Assembly: GCA_025200525.1 (NCBI GenBank) | Contig: CM045758.1 | Location: 1,426,001-1,490,000 of the forward strand | DNA: 64,000 nucleotides | Reading direction: 5' to 3' | DNA from: Camellia lanceoleosa | Lineage: Eukaryota; Streptophyta; Magnoliopsida; Ericales; Theaceae | Shown here: positions 10,874 through 19,242 of the stretch, one piece after another | Layout: every line of letters starts with the position of its first letter | Numbering within the stretch: the stretch's first letter is position 1 | Notes under the pieces: model-generated | What the model was told of the DNA's origin: nothing | Database searches by the model: none | Seen by the model: the letters and a program-made list of their open reading frames with translations, nothing else | Made by a program: the position numbers and the translations under genes

Positions 10874-13800
10874 TGAGCCCAGCATATTTGCTGATCCTGA
10901 AGGAAGGGGCCTTCGTTCTCTTTCCGCTTGGCACTATGATGCTCTGGATGACTTGGCAAGCCCGGATAATAAACATGTTTCACCTTAGGATGTGCCACTA
11001 AAATCTCGGCCATCCTCAGTGCTGTTACATTTTGCTGCTGTACACGAAGATGCAGTGTCTTCATGCCTCGGATGATCAGATACGCGGCATTAGGGTTGAG
11101 AGCACCACCCAGAATTTGATGCAAGTTACGAACGACTGAAATTAACTTCTCCGAAGTGCTGATGCAACCTGCAAGGACGTCATTGTGTCCTGCAATGAAT
11201 TTTGTTGCAGAGTGCAAAACAATGTCAGTCCCAAGAGCAAGGGCCTTCTGGTTGAGAGGTGTAGCACATGTTCCATCTATGCAGACAAGTGCTCCTTTAT
11301 CGTGGCAAAGTTTTGAAACCAATTCAATGTCAACACATCTCAGGAATGGATTTGGTTGGGGACTCAGTGAAGAAAAGAGCAACTTTATTTTTATCCAGTG
11401 CAGATTCAAGGGCTCCAATATCTGCAGGGTCAATCACAGTGGCCTTGATCCCCATTTTGGGAAGGATAGTTTCAATAAATATCCGAGTCTTCCTATAACA
11501 ATCAATTGTCGTCACAATATGCCCACCAACTGGTACTCTTTCCCTGGTATATACCCTCACTGTACGATCAGTGATATATACCCGAGGGAGCTTCAATTTT
11601 CCTACAGCTCAGTCATTTCCTCATCGTAGCCTCTCAGAAGAGGTTACAGTTCTTGATAGCTATTTTGGGAAGCTTGGTTCAGGTGGTGATGCTTATGTTA
11701 TGGGCAGCTTTGACAAACAGCAGAAATGGCACGTCTACTCAGCTTCTGCTGAATCGGTGTACCACTGTGAACCTGTTTACACGGTGGAAATGTGTATGAC
11801 TGGTTTGGACAAGGAGTTGGCTTCTGTCTTCTACAAAAATCACCGCAGGCTCCGAAAAAAATGGGCCGAGTACAAGGAGACTACATATTCTCTCCGGCTC
11901 AGCGATTTGGGGCCATTTGGCTTTGATTTCTTCTCCAAGAATTGGAATACTCAAAAAAAGAAATCTGGGTCATCCAAAAAGAGAAAGCAATTGCAGTAAT
12001 GTCACCAATCTTATTTTATTCATGCGGAGATCAAACCCGATCACCATTTACACAAAAAAAAAAAAAAAAAAAAACAAACCACAAATTCTCCAACCACCAC
12101 ATCGGCCTTACTTTTTCGCCTCTTCTGCCGATCTCTTCCTCTTGCCTTTGTCTTGGGCGTCCCTTGCCGGTGCTGCCTCTGTGTTTCCCACGCCGCCGAG
12201 CACGTTAACTTCCCGTTGCTCCTCAACCGTCACATATGGCGGCCCTCCAAATCTGAGCATCACGGTGGCCTTCCGCCGATTCCTTATTTTTCGCTTTTCA
12301 CATATCTCGCCGGGCATCCTTATACATGCCCCGGAGCAGAGCCATTAGCTTAGGCTGCACCTCATTTGTCCTACTCTGAAGCCGGTGCGACAGGTTTGAG
12401 ACCGCAGTCATGGTCTCAACACATGACTTCAGTGTGTAATAATTCGCCTCAATATCCGATTGTGCAGCCATTCTTTGCTCCACAGACAGCATCGGAAAGT
12501 TCAAAGGCGCAAAACCAGGGGCGCTTGGTCCAGGGGCGCTTGGTTGCGGTTCAAGGGCACCTGCCCCGGCCATCTCTCTTGTGGACTCGTTGAGGTCGGG
12601 AAAGAGAGTGAGACCACGGGACGAAGAGGCTATGTTCTGGGTAGCTGAACGGGAAGAAGAGGCCATATTCAGGGTTGGTTGTAGCGTGTTACAGAGTATC
12701 TCTCTCAGAAGTGTTACAGAGAGAACGAAGAGTTTTTTCAGCTGGTTTGTTATGCATCAGCGGTAGCCTCGCCTTGGTTTAAATAGGCAAGGCAGACACG
12801 CGCCTTACGCGCCTCTCAACGCGAGACGACAAATCGGCGCACCTTTTGATGGCTCGACTTTTGATGGCTGTCAGGCACACCTTTTGATGGCACGCTTTTT
12901 GATGGCACGCCTTTTGATAAGATTGGGCACGCCTTTTGAGGGTGCAACTTTTATGGGTCCGACAAGACTCTGTAAACTGTCCCGACTTTGATTCCGGTTA
13001 GCTTCTATATGGGTCCGACAAGACTCGGTAAACTGTCCCGACTTTGATTCCGGTTAGCTTCTATATGGGTCCGACAAGACTCTGTAAACTGTCCCGATAT
13101 TGATTCCGGTTAGCTCCTATATGGGTCCGACAAGACTCGAAACTGCTTTTCTAACGGTCCAACATGACTCAAGAATCGCTTTCACAACGGTCCGACATGA
13201 TCCTCAGAATCGCCTTTCATAACGGTCCGACACATACCATAGGTCTCCTATCTACTTTTATTTGTCAGATTATTTTTTCTGTTTTGTTACTCTCTCCAAA
13301 CTCAAGTTGGTTAGTTCTTAACCCCCTTGAGTTTGAGGGGGCTGTTGAATGTAACAATTCCTACACCTACTCCACTATAGTTAGTACACCATAGTTAGTG
13401 CTCCATTACCATTATACCTACTCCATTTAGGTTAATGCTCCATTTAGGTTAATGCTCCATTAATTTAGTTTAGTGCTCCACTAATTTGATTACTCCATTG
13501 TATCCCATTCTCTCTATAAAAGAGAGTTCATTCTCTCCATTGTAAGATATTAGAATCAATCTATAATATCAATACATTAATTTCTTACACTAATTTGATT
13601 TGGTAGGACTTGATGGAGGCTCTAAATCAACTGGAAGATGGGCTGAAAGATAACATTAAGAAACTGAGTTCTTTTGACAAATATAAGCAGGAAGTCCTCC
13701 TTGGCCAACTTGATTGGTCCCCCATGCATAAAGATCCAATATTCTGGCGTGATAACATTACAAACTTTGAAGAAAATGATTTCCAGGTATTGCTTGTCCA

Positions 13801-14992
13801 TCTTGCAGTTGTTTTATTCTCTGCTTTTTCATTGAAAAGAGACTCTATAAAGTGATTGTCAGTTGAGCCACATATAGCATGCTCTTAAAGGTGTACAATT
13901 TTTCGGAGACATCCAATGATTAAGAGAGTGCTAAACTGCTAATTATCCATTGTTGTCGTACATGGGTGGTGGTTAGTTTCATACAGAAGCATTTGTAAAC
14001 CTCTTCTTCAGTCCTCTTTTTGGTAGGACCCGAATTCAAACTTCTGTACAGGAATGTTTCATACTTTAGTCCATGGGTGGAAGGTTTTGATTATTTCTTT
14101 CTTAATGCCAAACTTATTGGAAGTCTAATTTGTCCCTTGAAGTGCCTTGCTGGCTTGGTAAGCTCAGAATAAAACTAAAAACTGAGATACTTCTTATGAG
14201 TGCCGTATTAGAACACTCGCCTCTATCCTGTCTTTTTGTATACTGTGCAAGAGCAGTGGTGGTGATACCTTTTTCTTTTTTTGTTCACTCTTCTTTCAAT
14301 TCTAATCTCATTATTTGGTTTTCTGGGATGATTTGACTCAAAACTTCACAGCATATCCTTCTTTGTGGAGGTTGGTTTCAGAATAGCTGGAAAGGGGTAG
14401 CTATATTGTTATACACATTTTCACAATTTTGTGGTTAGTTTAATTTTGTAATGAATGTTAGATGTGAAGAGAAGCATTCATTATAGGAGAATATGTTGGA
14501 ATTGTTACTACTAATACTAATAGCAAATAAAGTAGGGACTACAGAGGGATCCTTTGGAGGAATCCTTTTTTTTTTTTTTTTTTCAAAATGCTTTTTCATT
14601 CTCACTTCTTGTGCTTGTTTTAATTGTAATTAATTTCTATTATTTACTTAGCGTGAAAAAAAAGGTCATGTGCCTATAGATAACTATGTTTTGACAGATT
14701 CTGTGGCTTGGGGTAAAACTGATATTTGAATATGCAACTGCAGATCCTAAGGGTCCTTGTTACAATTTTGGACACATCGAGTGATCAAAGAGCACTAGCT
14801 GTTGCTTGCTTTGATCTGTCGCAGTTTATTCAGTTCCATCCTGCTGGGCGGATAATAGTGACTGACCTGAAGGCGAAGGAGCGGGTGATGAAATTGATGA
14901 ACCATGACAATGCTGAGGTCACCAAAAATGCTTTACTCTGTATCCAAAGGCTTTTCCTTGGTTCCAAGTATGCAAGCTTTCTGCAGGCTTGA
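1..14992 (+). CDS. VHA-H: V-type proton ATPase subunit H (5' end outside window)
   Basis: Regulatory H subunit of the cytosolic V1 sector of the vacuolar H+-ATPase, a HEAT/armadillo-like protein that couples V1 to the membrane Vo sector. Visible exons: <1-21, 450-552, 627-699, 6885-6950, 7073-7187, 8229-8390, 8591-8716, 9043-9168, 13607-13786 and 14744-14992. All junctions are GT-AG and the phases close. They give about 406 residues; the family has about 450, so only about 45 N-terminal residues are missing upstream. Diagnostic peptides in order: [76 protein letters not shown] and the C-terminus KYASFLQA before TGA. The small exon 6885-6950 reads CKILLMIVS where other plants have CKILALIVS. 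Introns 3 and 8 are swollen by transposons, but no exon is broken, so the gene looks functional. AATAAA at 15236-15241 is a likely poly(A) signal. Family assignment is from recalled homologues. Confidence 0.96.
1705..3128. mobile_element. Non-autonomous TIR DNA transposon in VHA-H intron 3
   Basis: The ends are about 40-bp inverted repeats: GAGTGCTGCTATTAGCACC at 1705 matches, inverted, the end at 3128 (GAGTGCTACTATTAGCACT on the minus strand), and both continue into CCAAAATTCTTTGGAC. The element is 1,424 bp, has no transposase, and carries CT-rich tracts near 1856-2040 and a G-rich tract near 2945-2973. Flanks AAAAG/AAAAG (1700-1704, 3129-3133) could be a 5-bp target duplication, but they sit in A-rich sequence, so the superfamily is open. 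Confidence 0.7.
4891..5072. mobile_element. Tourist-like MITE nested in the LINE
   Basis: 182 bp with terminal inverted repeats GGCCAAGTTTGG / CCAAACTTGGCC, flanked by TAA (4888-4890 and 5073-5075). The 3-bp TAA duplication and short TIRs fit PIF/Harbinger-derived MITEs. It interrupts the antisense reverse transcriptase. Confidence 0.8.
5758..5971. mobile_element. Tourist-like MITE nested in the LINE (second)
   Basis: 214 bp, ends GGCTTGTTTGG / CCAAACAAGGCC, flanked by TAA (5755-5757 and 5972-5974). It also has subterminal 'ggctattttag' and its complement. Same family style as the MITE at 4891. Confidence 0.8.
6282..6426. mobile_element. Foldback MITE, near-perfect hairpin
   Basis: 145 bp. 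The first about 45 bases (ggctatgtttggatcaaag, then gatttgagagggatttgtgg) pair almost perfectly with the last about 45, leaving a loop of roughly 55 bases. It is flanked by TGA (6279-6281, 6427-6429). It lies in transcribed intron 3 of VHA-H, so its RNA could fold as a long hairpin. Confidence 0.8.
9169..10356. other. VHA-H intron 8, part upstream of the LTR element
   Basis: AT-rich intron with no gene. A TTC microsatellite lies near 9340-9357. A degenerate stretch at 9540-9860 with repeated 'ggacac' words (ggacatgg, gggacacg, ggacacgagtcc) looks like an old repeat I cannot classify. 10352-10356 is the CTAAT target-site copy. Confidence 0.5.
10357..10603 (+). repeat. 5' LTR of the gene-capturing element
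   Basis: 247 bp, TG at the left end and CA at the right. TATAAAAG at 10529-10536 is a good core promoter. Internal short repeats (ctccatttaggttaatg twice) are shared with the 3' LTR. Confidence 0.93.
10809..10923 (+). pseudogene. SAMDC: Captured N-terminal fragment of S-adenosylmethionine decarboxylase
   Basis: From ATG 10809 the frame reads [20 protein letters not shown], then [18 protein letters not shown]. This is the start of plant S-adenosylmethionine decarboxylase, the pyruvoyl enzyme that supplies decarboxylated SAM for spermidine and spermine. About 38 residues match, then the sequence switches abruptly at about 10920-10926 to antisense cystathionine gamma-synthase. The self-cleavage site (LSEES in the family, around residue 67) lies in the missing part, so no active enzyme can be made. 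The leader that carries the small regulatory uORF in real SAMDC genes is not recognisable here. Confidence 0.88.
10924..11537 (-). pseudogene. CGS: Captured antisense fragment of cystathionine gamma-synthase
   Basis: Read on the minus strand, 11536 to 10924 encodes the middle of plastid cystathionine gamma-synthase, the PLP enzyme that commits O-phosphohomoserine to methionine. In order: [47 protein letters not shown], then after a 1-bp insertion near 11355 [42 protein letters not shown] (the PLP lysine is in SATKF), [46 protein letters not shown]. The segment has no introns over about 200 codons, although plant CGS genes, as I recall them, have several, which points to a cDNA source. The 1-bp A insertion and the truncation at both ends make it non-coding. 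Adjacent SAMDC pieces flank it on the other strand. Confidence 0.93.
11540..11844 (+). pseudogene. SAMDC: Captured C-terminal-half fragment of S-adenosylmethionine decarboxylase
   Basis: The + frame resumes SAMDC homology directly after the CGS piece: [76 protein letters not shown]. In the full enzyme these residues lie about 100 positions after the fragment at 10809. So the CGS block replaces roughly residues 40-130 rather than merely being inserted. After VFYKNH (about 11844) the reading frame continues to 11999 with sequence I do not recognise ([18 protein letters not shown], lysine-rich tail), where SAMDC would have the GIRKILP region. Confidence 0.9.
11845..12074 (+). other. Unrecognised tail of the captured segment ending in an A20 tract
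   Basis: The open frame from the SAMDC piece ends at TAA 11997-11999. About 55 bases later an uninterrupted run of about 20 A (12054-12073) follows. An embedded poly(A) run just after a stop codon looks like the 3' end of a reverse-transcribed mRNA, but I cannot identify the source gene. Confidence 0.4.
12108..12666 (-). CDS. Unidentified antisense Ser/Pro-rich ORF in the LTR element
   Basis: Minus-strand ORF of 122 codons starting [20 protein letters not shown] (ATG 12664-12666) and ending at 12298. It contains a proline-rich stretch ([12 protein letters not shown]) and a helical segment ([34 protein letters not shown]). A second frame (12317-12108) begins where the first ends and is basic and lysine-rich ([13 protein letters not shown]). 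A frameshift or splice could join the two, ending in a coding-like basic tail. On the minus strand TATTTAAA (12778-12785) lies about 115 bp upstream of the ATG, so the ORF may have its own promoter. I recognise no domain; it may be a further captured host gene or a gene of the element's lineage. Confidence 0.45.
12841..13235 (+). repeat. Tandem repeats before the 3' LTR
   Basis: Three nested types. First, short 'CCTTTTGATGGCACG' repeats at 12841-12940. Second, a 56-bp unit starting GGGTCCGACAAGACTC at 12955, 13011, 13067 and, truncated, 13123; the three full units are nearly identical. Third, degenerate 'ACGGTCCRACATGA' units at 13155-13235. They lie between the antisense ORF's probable promoter and the polypurine tract. 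Confidence 0.9.
13343..13589 (+). repeat. 3' LTR of the gene-capturing element
   Basis: 247 bp, aligned with the 5' LTR without gaps. Differences seen: T/C and G/A in the first 55 bases and G/A near the end (gatattRgaatc). The target duplication CTAAT follows at 13590-13594. Confidence 0.93.
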
Positions 14993-15986
14993 ATATTTTC
15001 AATGGGAACTTATTTATTTGCTCTACCAAATTTTATTTATTTATTTATTTATTATAATAACTTCTTATTAGTATTAAATGAGTGAGTGCGGGAGTTGGCT
15101 GTGCTTGTGGTTAAATGGTTTTATTTACCAGAACTTAAGAAGAGTGATGTGTCTGTCATGAAGTGTTCTCTTTATGTGTAAGGTATTTTGTTTTGAATGA
15201 ATCAGGAATACGAGTTCTTTCTATTAAAATTGTGGAATAAAATAAATGTTTGTTTGTTTGGTAATGTTGTTCATGCAAACAGTGTTTTATTTATGTTTGT
15301 AAAAATTTTGAAATCTAGAAACAAAAAAACTCTTTTGATGTCTATTTATTTTCCAAAAAAAAAGTAAACTTTACTAAATTCTAGTTAAAAAGTTTTTTTT
15401 TTTTTTTTTTTTTGAAATCAAATTTCTTTCCTTGATTACTCCTCAACTACTCCCGCCACTGCCTACTGCCAATGATGGGCACCACCAGCCAATGCTACCC
15501 ACCACCTTTGGTCGCTGATTGCAAACCACCACTTATGTTCGTTTGCAATTATGATCATCTGTTTTAATTTATTTTCAAATTAAGTTTTTGAAAAATGTAT
15601 GTACTAATATATTTTATATTTTTATTTTTACTAAATGTAAACATAAACTTGTTTAATATTTTTTTTCGTAAATATAAGATTAATCACACTAATATCCATT
15701 CAATTATTATTAGCTAATATCAGCTTATCTTCTCATTCATGAACGTATATATTTTAAAGTTTAATTTCTTTAACTATAAAATGCGGAACTTATTTTTTTT
15801 TCTATTGATTTGTACAATTGAGGGGTTTAAAATGTACGAGTTCATAAATAAGGAGGAATAAATTGATATTTGTTAATAATAGAGGAGACATTAGTGCAAT
15901 TACCCAAGAAATTGTATAGGCCTTTTAATAGATGAAACAGGGTTGTAAAAAGTAGGAAGAATGGGGAAAAGGAAAGGAAAAGAAAG

Positions 15987-16017
<31 letters not shown>

Positions 16018-16036
16018 CTGTTGCGGAAAGAAAAAC
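14993..16036. other. Intergenic, 3' flank of VHA-H
   Basis: The start is 3' UTR of VHA-H with TTTA repeats (15032-15051) and AATAAA at 15236. The rest is AT-rich with a T tract near 15394-15412 and an A run at 15989-16015. No gene seen. Confidence 0.6.
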
Positions 16037-16126
16037 TAGCCGTTAGAGACGCTACACGTAGATTGCTAGCTTTTGAACACTCGTTTCCAACGGTCGGATT
16101 TCCACAAGTCAAATATGACCGTTACC
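16037..16126 (+). promoter_or_regulatory. Three MSA (mitosis-specific activator) type elements
   Basis: The MYB3R-binding MSA consensus is YCYAACGGYYA. 16037-16047 (TAGCCGTTAGA, minus strand) matches all 11 positions. 16086-16096 (TCCAACGGTCG) matches 10. 16116-16126 (TGACCGTTACC, minus strand) has the AACGG core and 9 matches. They lie 20-110 bp upstream of a TATATATA box at 16147-16154 and about 270-360 bp upstream of the ATG at 16394. This arrangement is typical of G2/M genes. Confidence 0.7.
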
Positions 16127-16146
16127 GTCTCTCTCTCTCTCTCTAG

Positions 16147-16154
16147 TATATATA
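16147..16154 (+). promoter_or_regulatory. Probable TATA box of the membrane protein gene
   Basis: TATATATA directly downstream of the MSA cluster and about 240 bp upstream of the start codon. It adjoins a CT microsatellite and ATGT repeats, so the exact site is uncertain. Confidence 0.5.
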
Positions 16155-16393
16155 TGTATGTATGTATGTATATGTTTACCATTGTCCGCTCATTCATTAG
16201 CTCTCAAAATCCAAACACAGTTAGTATAGTAATAGTAATAGTATCATCAGCTCTGCGCTGCTCAGCTCTGTAGTGCTCAAACCGCCAATCCTGAGAATTC
16301 CTTCATTCATTCAGTCTATCATCATAATAATCTGAAACACGTTATTGTGTCTGATTTTCTCCACCAATATAATATATATAGTCGTGTCTTCAA

Positions 16394-16969
16394 ATGGGTG
16401 TCTCCTCCATGAAGAGCATTAACAGCGACAAGTCATCAGCAACAAGTTCACATACTCATAAGATGTTCCTATTCTGCAACTACATCCTGTTAGGTGCAGC
16501 CTCTAGCTGCATATTCCTCACCCTCTCCCTCCGCCTCATCCCATCCCTCTGCGGATTCTTTCTAATCCTACTCCAAATCCTCACTATCGCAGGTGCCATC
16601 TCCGGCTGCACTGCTGCCTCCTCCTCCTCCTCGGTCAAGTGGTACGGGGCTCACATGGTGGCTACAGTCCTAACAGCTATATTCCAAGGATCAGTCTCAG
16701 TGATGATATTCACAAGAACGAGTGATTTTCTGGGGAACTTGAAGTCGTATGTGAGGGAAGAAGATGGAGAGGTGATACTGAGAATGGTAGGTGGGTTGTG
16801 CGTGGCCATCTTCTGCTTGGAGTGGGTGGTGCTCACACTCGCATTCTTCTTGAATTACAATGCCATCTTCTACTATGGCGCTCATCATTCTTCTTCTGCC
16901 ACTGCCATCAAGACGACTGCCCAGGAGAATGATGACTTGAAAAATTGGCCATGGCCTTTTCAAGTCTAA
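16394..16969 (+). CDS. Four-helix plant membrane protein, function unknown
   Basis: A single-exon ORF of 191 residues starting MGVSSMKSINSDKSSATSS. It has a short polar N-terminus and four hydrophobic helices at about residues 24-46 (FLFCNYILLGAASS), 50-73 (LCGFFLILLQILTIAGA), 85-106 (WYGAHMVATVLTAIFQGSVS) and 130-153 (GGLCVAIFCLEWVVLTLAFF). A conserved-looking loop TRTSDFLGNLKSYVREEDG lies between helices 3 and 4. From memory it resembles the small plant family that includes Arabidopsis At3g02640 and At5g16250, which has no established biochemical role. The first in-frame ATG is used; upstream sequence is UTR-like. Three MSA elements in the promoter suggest expression at G2/M. A poly(A) signal AATAAA lies at 17356-17361, and the 3' UTR holds a G-rich run and a CT microsatellite. 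Confidence 0.85.
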   Translation: MGVSSMKSINSDKSSATSSHTHKMFLFCNYILLGAASSCIFLTLSLRLIPSLCGFFLILLQILTIAGAISGCTAASSSSSVKWYGAHMVATVLTAIFQGSVSVMIFTRTSDFLGNLKSYVREEDGEVILRMVGGLCVAIFCLEWVVLTLAFFLNYNAIFYYGAHHSSSATAIKTTAQENDDLKNWPWPFQV

Positions 16970-17064
16970 TCATTAATTGTTCCAATCTTTATCGTTCCTC
17001 CTTAATCCCCCCTAATATATACACACACCTCTTGTTTGTTTGTGAAATCATTATTTCTTTTGTT

Positions 17065-17092
17065 GGGGTTGGGGTTGGGGTTGGAAGTGGGG
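17065..17092 (+). other. G-quadruplex-capable run in the 3' UTR
   Basis: Four GGGG runs (17065-17068, 17071-17074, 17077-17080, 17089-17092) separated by TT, TT and 8 bases, on the transcribed-sense strand about 95 bases after the stop codon. Confidence 0.6.
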
Positions 17093-17231
17093 TTGGTGGT
17101 TTTGATTGGTGTTTTCTTGGCAGAGATGAATGCCCTGGTGATATTGTTTCATGCGTCTTAAATATATTATTATTATTATTATATATAATTGAATTGCATT
17201 TTAAAAGGTTGATCAAGAACATATTGGGTAA

Positions 17232-17235
<4 letters not shown>

Positions 17236-17268
<33 letters not shown>
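17236..17268 (+). repeat. CT microsatellite
   Basis: About 16 uninterrupted CT units in the probable 3' UTR of the membrane protein gene; likely length-polymorphic. Confidence 0.95.
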
Positions 17269-17274
<6 letters not shown>

Positions 17275-17399
17275 TGAATTTGTTTAGATTTTTAATGGTG
17301 GAGTAGGTTATTTTCACATATGCAAATAGAAAGTAACATGGCTGCCTCATATGCAAATAAATTTCACATATTATTTGAAGTCTCTGACTCTCTTTGGTG

Positions 17400-19120
17400 A
17401 TTGCTGCTTTGCTCATATTATATGGTAATCATCTTTTCAAGTTGCAATAATAGGGGAGAGAGAGAGAGAGAGCATGATTAGGTTTATTATCTAGAAGAAA
17501 ATGATGACCAATAAAAAAAGCTCTGTAAATTATTCTCTAATAGTAGGAAGAATCCTAAAATCTAGTAAGGAGAGCCATGAAGGCCCTTACTCCTCCTCCA
17601 TCATCCTAAAAGAAGTACAGCTTCTGGTTTTTATGCTTCTCAAAAAGGCCACCAAAAAAAAATAATAAACTTGTTCCTCAGCTGAAATTCGACCAATTTT
17701 TTTTTAATAACTTTGGCTGAATTAATTTGAAAAAAGGATAAAATTTGATTTCATCATAAATTAAGAAAATTCCAAACACCAAACATAGAGGAAAATTTTT
17801 CCACACCACAAGCTTTTAAAAATATTTGTAAATTAATATTTTAAAAACTTGTGGGGGCAAAAAATAGACATATGCGCAAGTACTATTTGAAAGTCAAAAT
17901 TTCTATAAAAAAGTATATTGAGTTACAATGATCATTATCATATGAGTAATAGAGAATCCAAATAATTTATTAAATATTTTACCAAATCTCTCACATTGGT
18001 AATGCTACACAAATCCACATGTATGTAAACTCTTATCATATTTTTGTCCAAAATTGACAAATTTTGGATTAATTTCTATCAAAAAGTCCCATGTCTTCAA
18101 TGTTCAATTATCACTTGACAATGGCGTGGGTCTGAAGAATTTATTGAGAGAGATGGAGCAGATGAGAACCATTTTGAATACCACAAAATACATTCTACTA
18201 CACTTTACTACTGCTACCATTGTCTTCTACACTACTACTATTTCTCAACTTCTGAGATTGGTAGGTCAATTAATGAGCCAACCATAGAAGAACCAACCTC
18301 TCATCTACTTTCAACAACTAATAAATGGATTAAACCAACCACTAACCCCCTACAACAACTTCCTGTCCCCAACTCCCCACCCAAAAAAAATAAAAATAAA
18401 ATAAAAATGGAATTGACAGATGATGATCCCATTGCGCATATTAAATTAAATACCCATTTACAAACCTAGTAGACAGTACAACAGATTGGTAGGTCAATTG
18501 ATGATCCCAACTGTTTGCCGCTCTTTTCCCGCAACAAATGCAACAACTCAACATGTTTTATTTTTTGTTGTTTTCAACAGCTATGTGAGCATTTGCCCAC
18601 TGCTAATCACCACGCAATCATCATCCATTATCATAGTCAAATTATTCTCACCATCATATAGATATCGCAAGCTTGAGGGCACTCAACATTGCACTAACAA
18701 AAATGAATAATACACTATATGTACCAATTAATGTACACAATAGTGTACTAACTGATGAAGCGGCATCATTTGTATGGTTTTAGGTATTTGTAACTTGTAT
18801 AATAAATGTGGTGAATAATAATATCATAACTCTAGTTGGTATACTAGTATGTACACTAATTGGTGCATGTAGCACTACCGAACAAAAATAGCATTCATAC
18901 AAAACATTTTCGAGAGGAAACCAACACTTTTAAGAGTACACCAACGAAGCGAAGGCCAAAAAAAAAAAAAAACACACAGCTAGCTACCTACAGCTGTCCA
19001 AGTTTGCTGATGGATGCTGCCAACATCAAGAAAGAAGAACATATCTACTAAGCTTCTGTTCAACCCCACCCTCCTCAAACATAAGGGGACACAAAAAGCA
19101 ATTTAATTTAACCCATAACA
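17400..19120. other. Intergenic, convergent interval
   Basis: AT-rich spacer between the membrane protein gene (+) and the desaturase gene (-). 'gattggtaggtcaatt(a/g)atga' occurs twice (about 18257 and 18485), suggesting an old local duplication. No gene recognised. Confidence 0.5.
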
Positions 19121-19123
19121 TTA

Positions 19124-19129
19124 TTTATT
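19124..19129 (-). terminator. Poly(A) signal of the desaturase gene
   Basis: AATAAA on the minus strand, about 115 bases after the stop codon of the stearoyl-ACP desaturase gene. Confidence 0.5.
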
Positions 19130-19242
19130 GTGTTCTTACTTGCAACTAATTTCATAATTTTGTCTATAATTCTATGGCTATGGAAGAAATAGATGTTGAG
19201 GGAGGGGAGGGAGAAGCTGACCTACCTTCCATGCTGCTGCAT

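Larger units (their letters stand above)
10357..13589 (+). mobile_element. Young non-autonomous Copia-like LTR retrotransposon with captured gene fragments
   Basis: Two 247-bp LTRs (10357-10603 and 13343-13589) start TGTTGAATG and end TTCTTACA. They differ at only three positions by my reading, all transitions. The target duplication CTAAT is exact (10352-10356, 13590-13594). A primer-binding site TGGTATCAGAGC (10604-10615, initiator-Met tRNA type as in Copia) follows the 5' LTR, and a purine tract (gagtttgaggggg) precedes the 3' LTR. The 2.7-kb interior contains no gag, protease, RT or integrase. It holds SAMDC and CGS fragments, an A20 tract, an antisense ORF and tandem repeats. It must be mobilised in trans. 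It sits in sense orientation in VHA-H intron 8. Confidence 0.95.

Noticed and set aside
12955..13139. CRISPR-like array
   Set aside because: Units are contiguous with no variable spacers, and the genome is a plant nuclear one.
10604..13342. Autonomous Copia element
   Set aside because: No gag, integrase or RT motif in any frame; only LTRs, primer site, purine tract and cargo.
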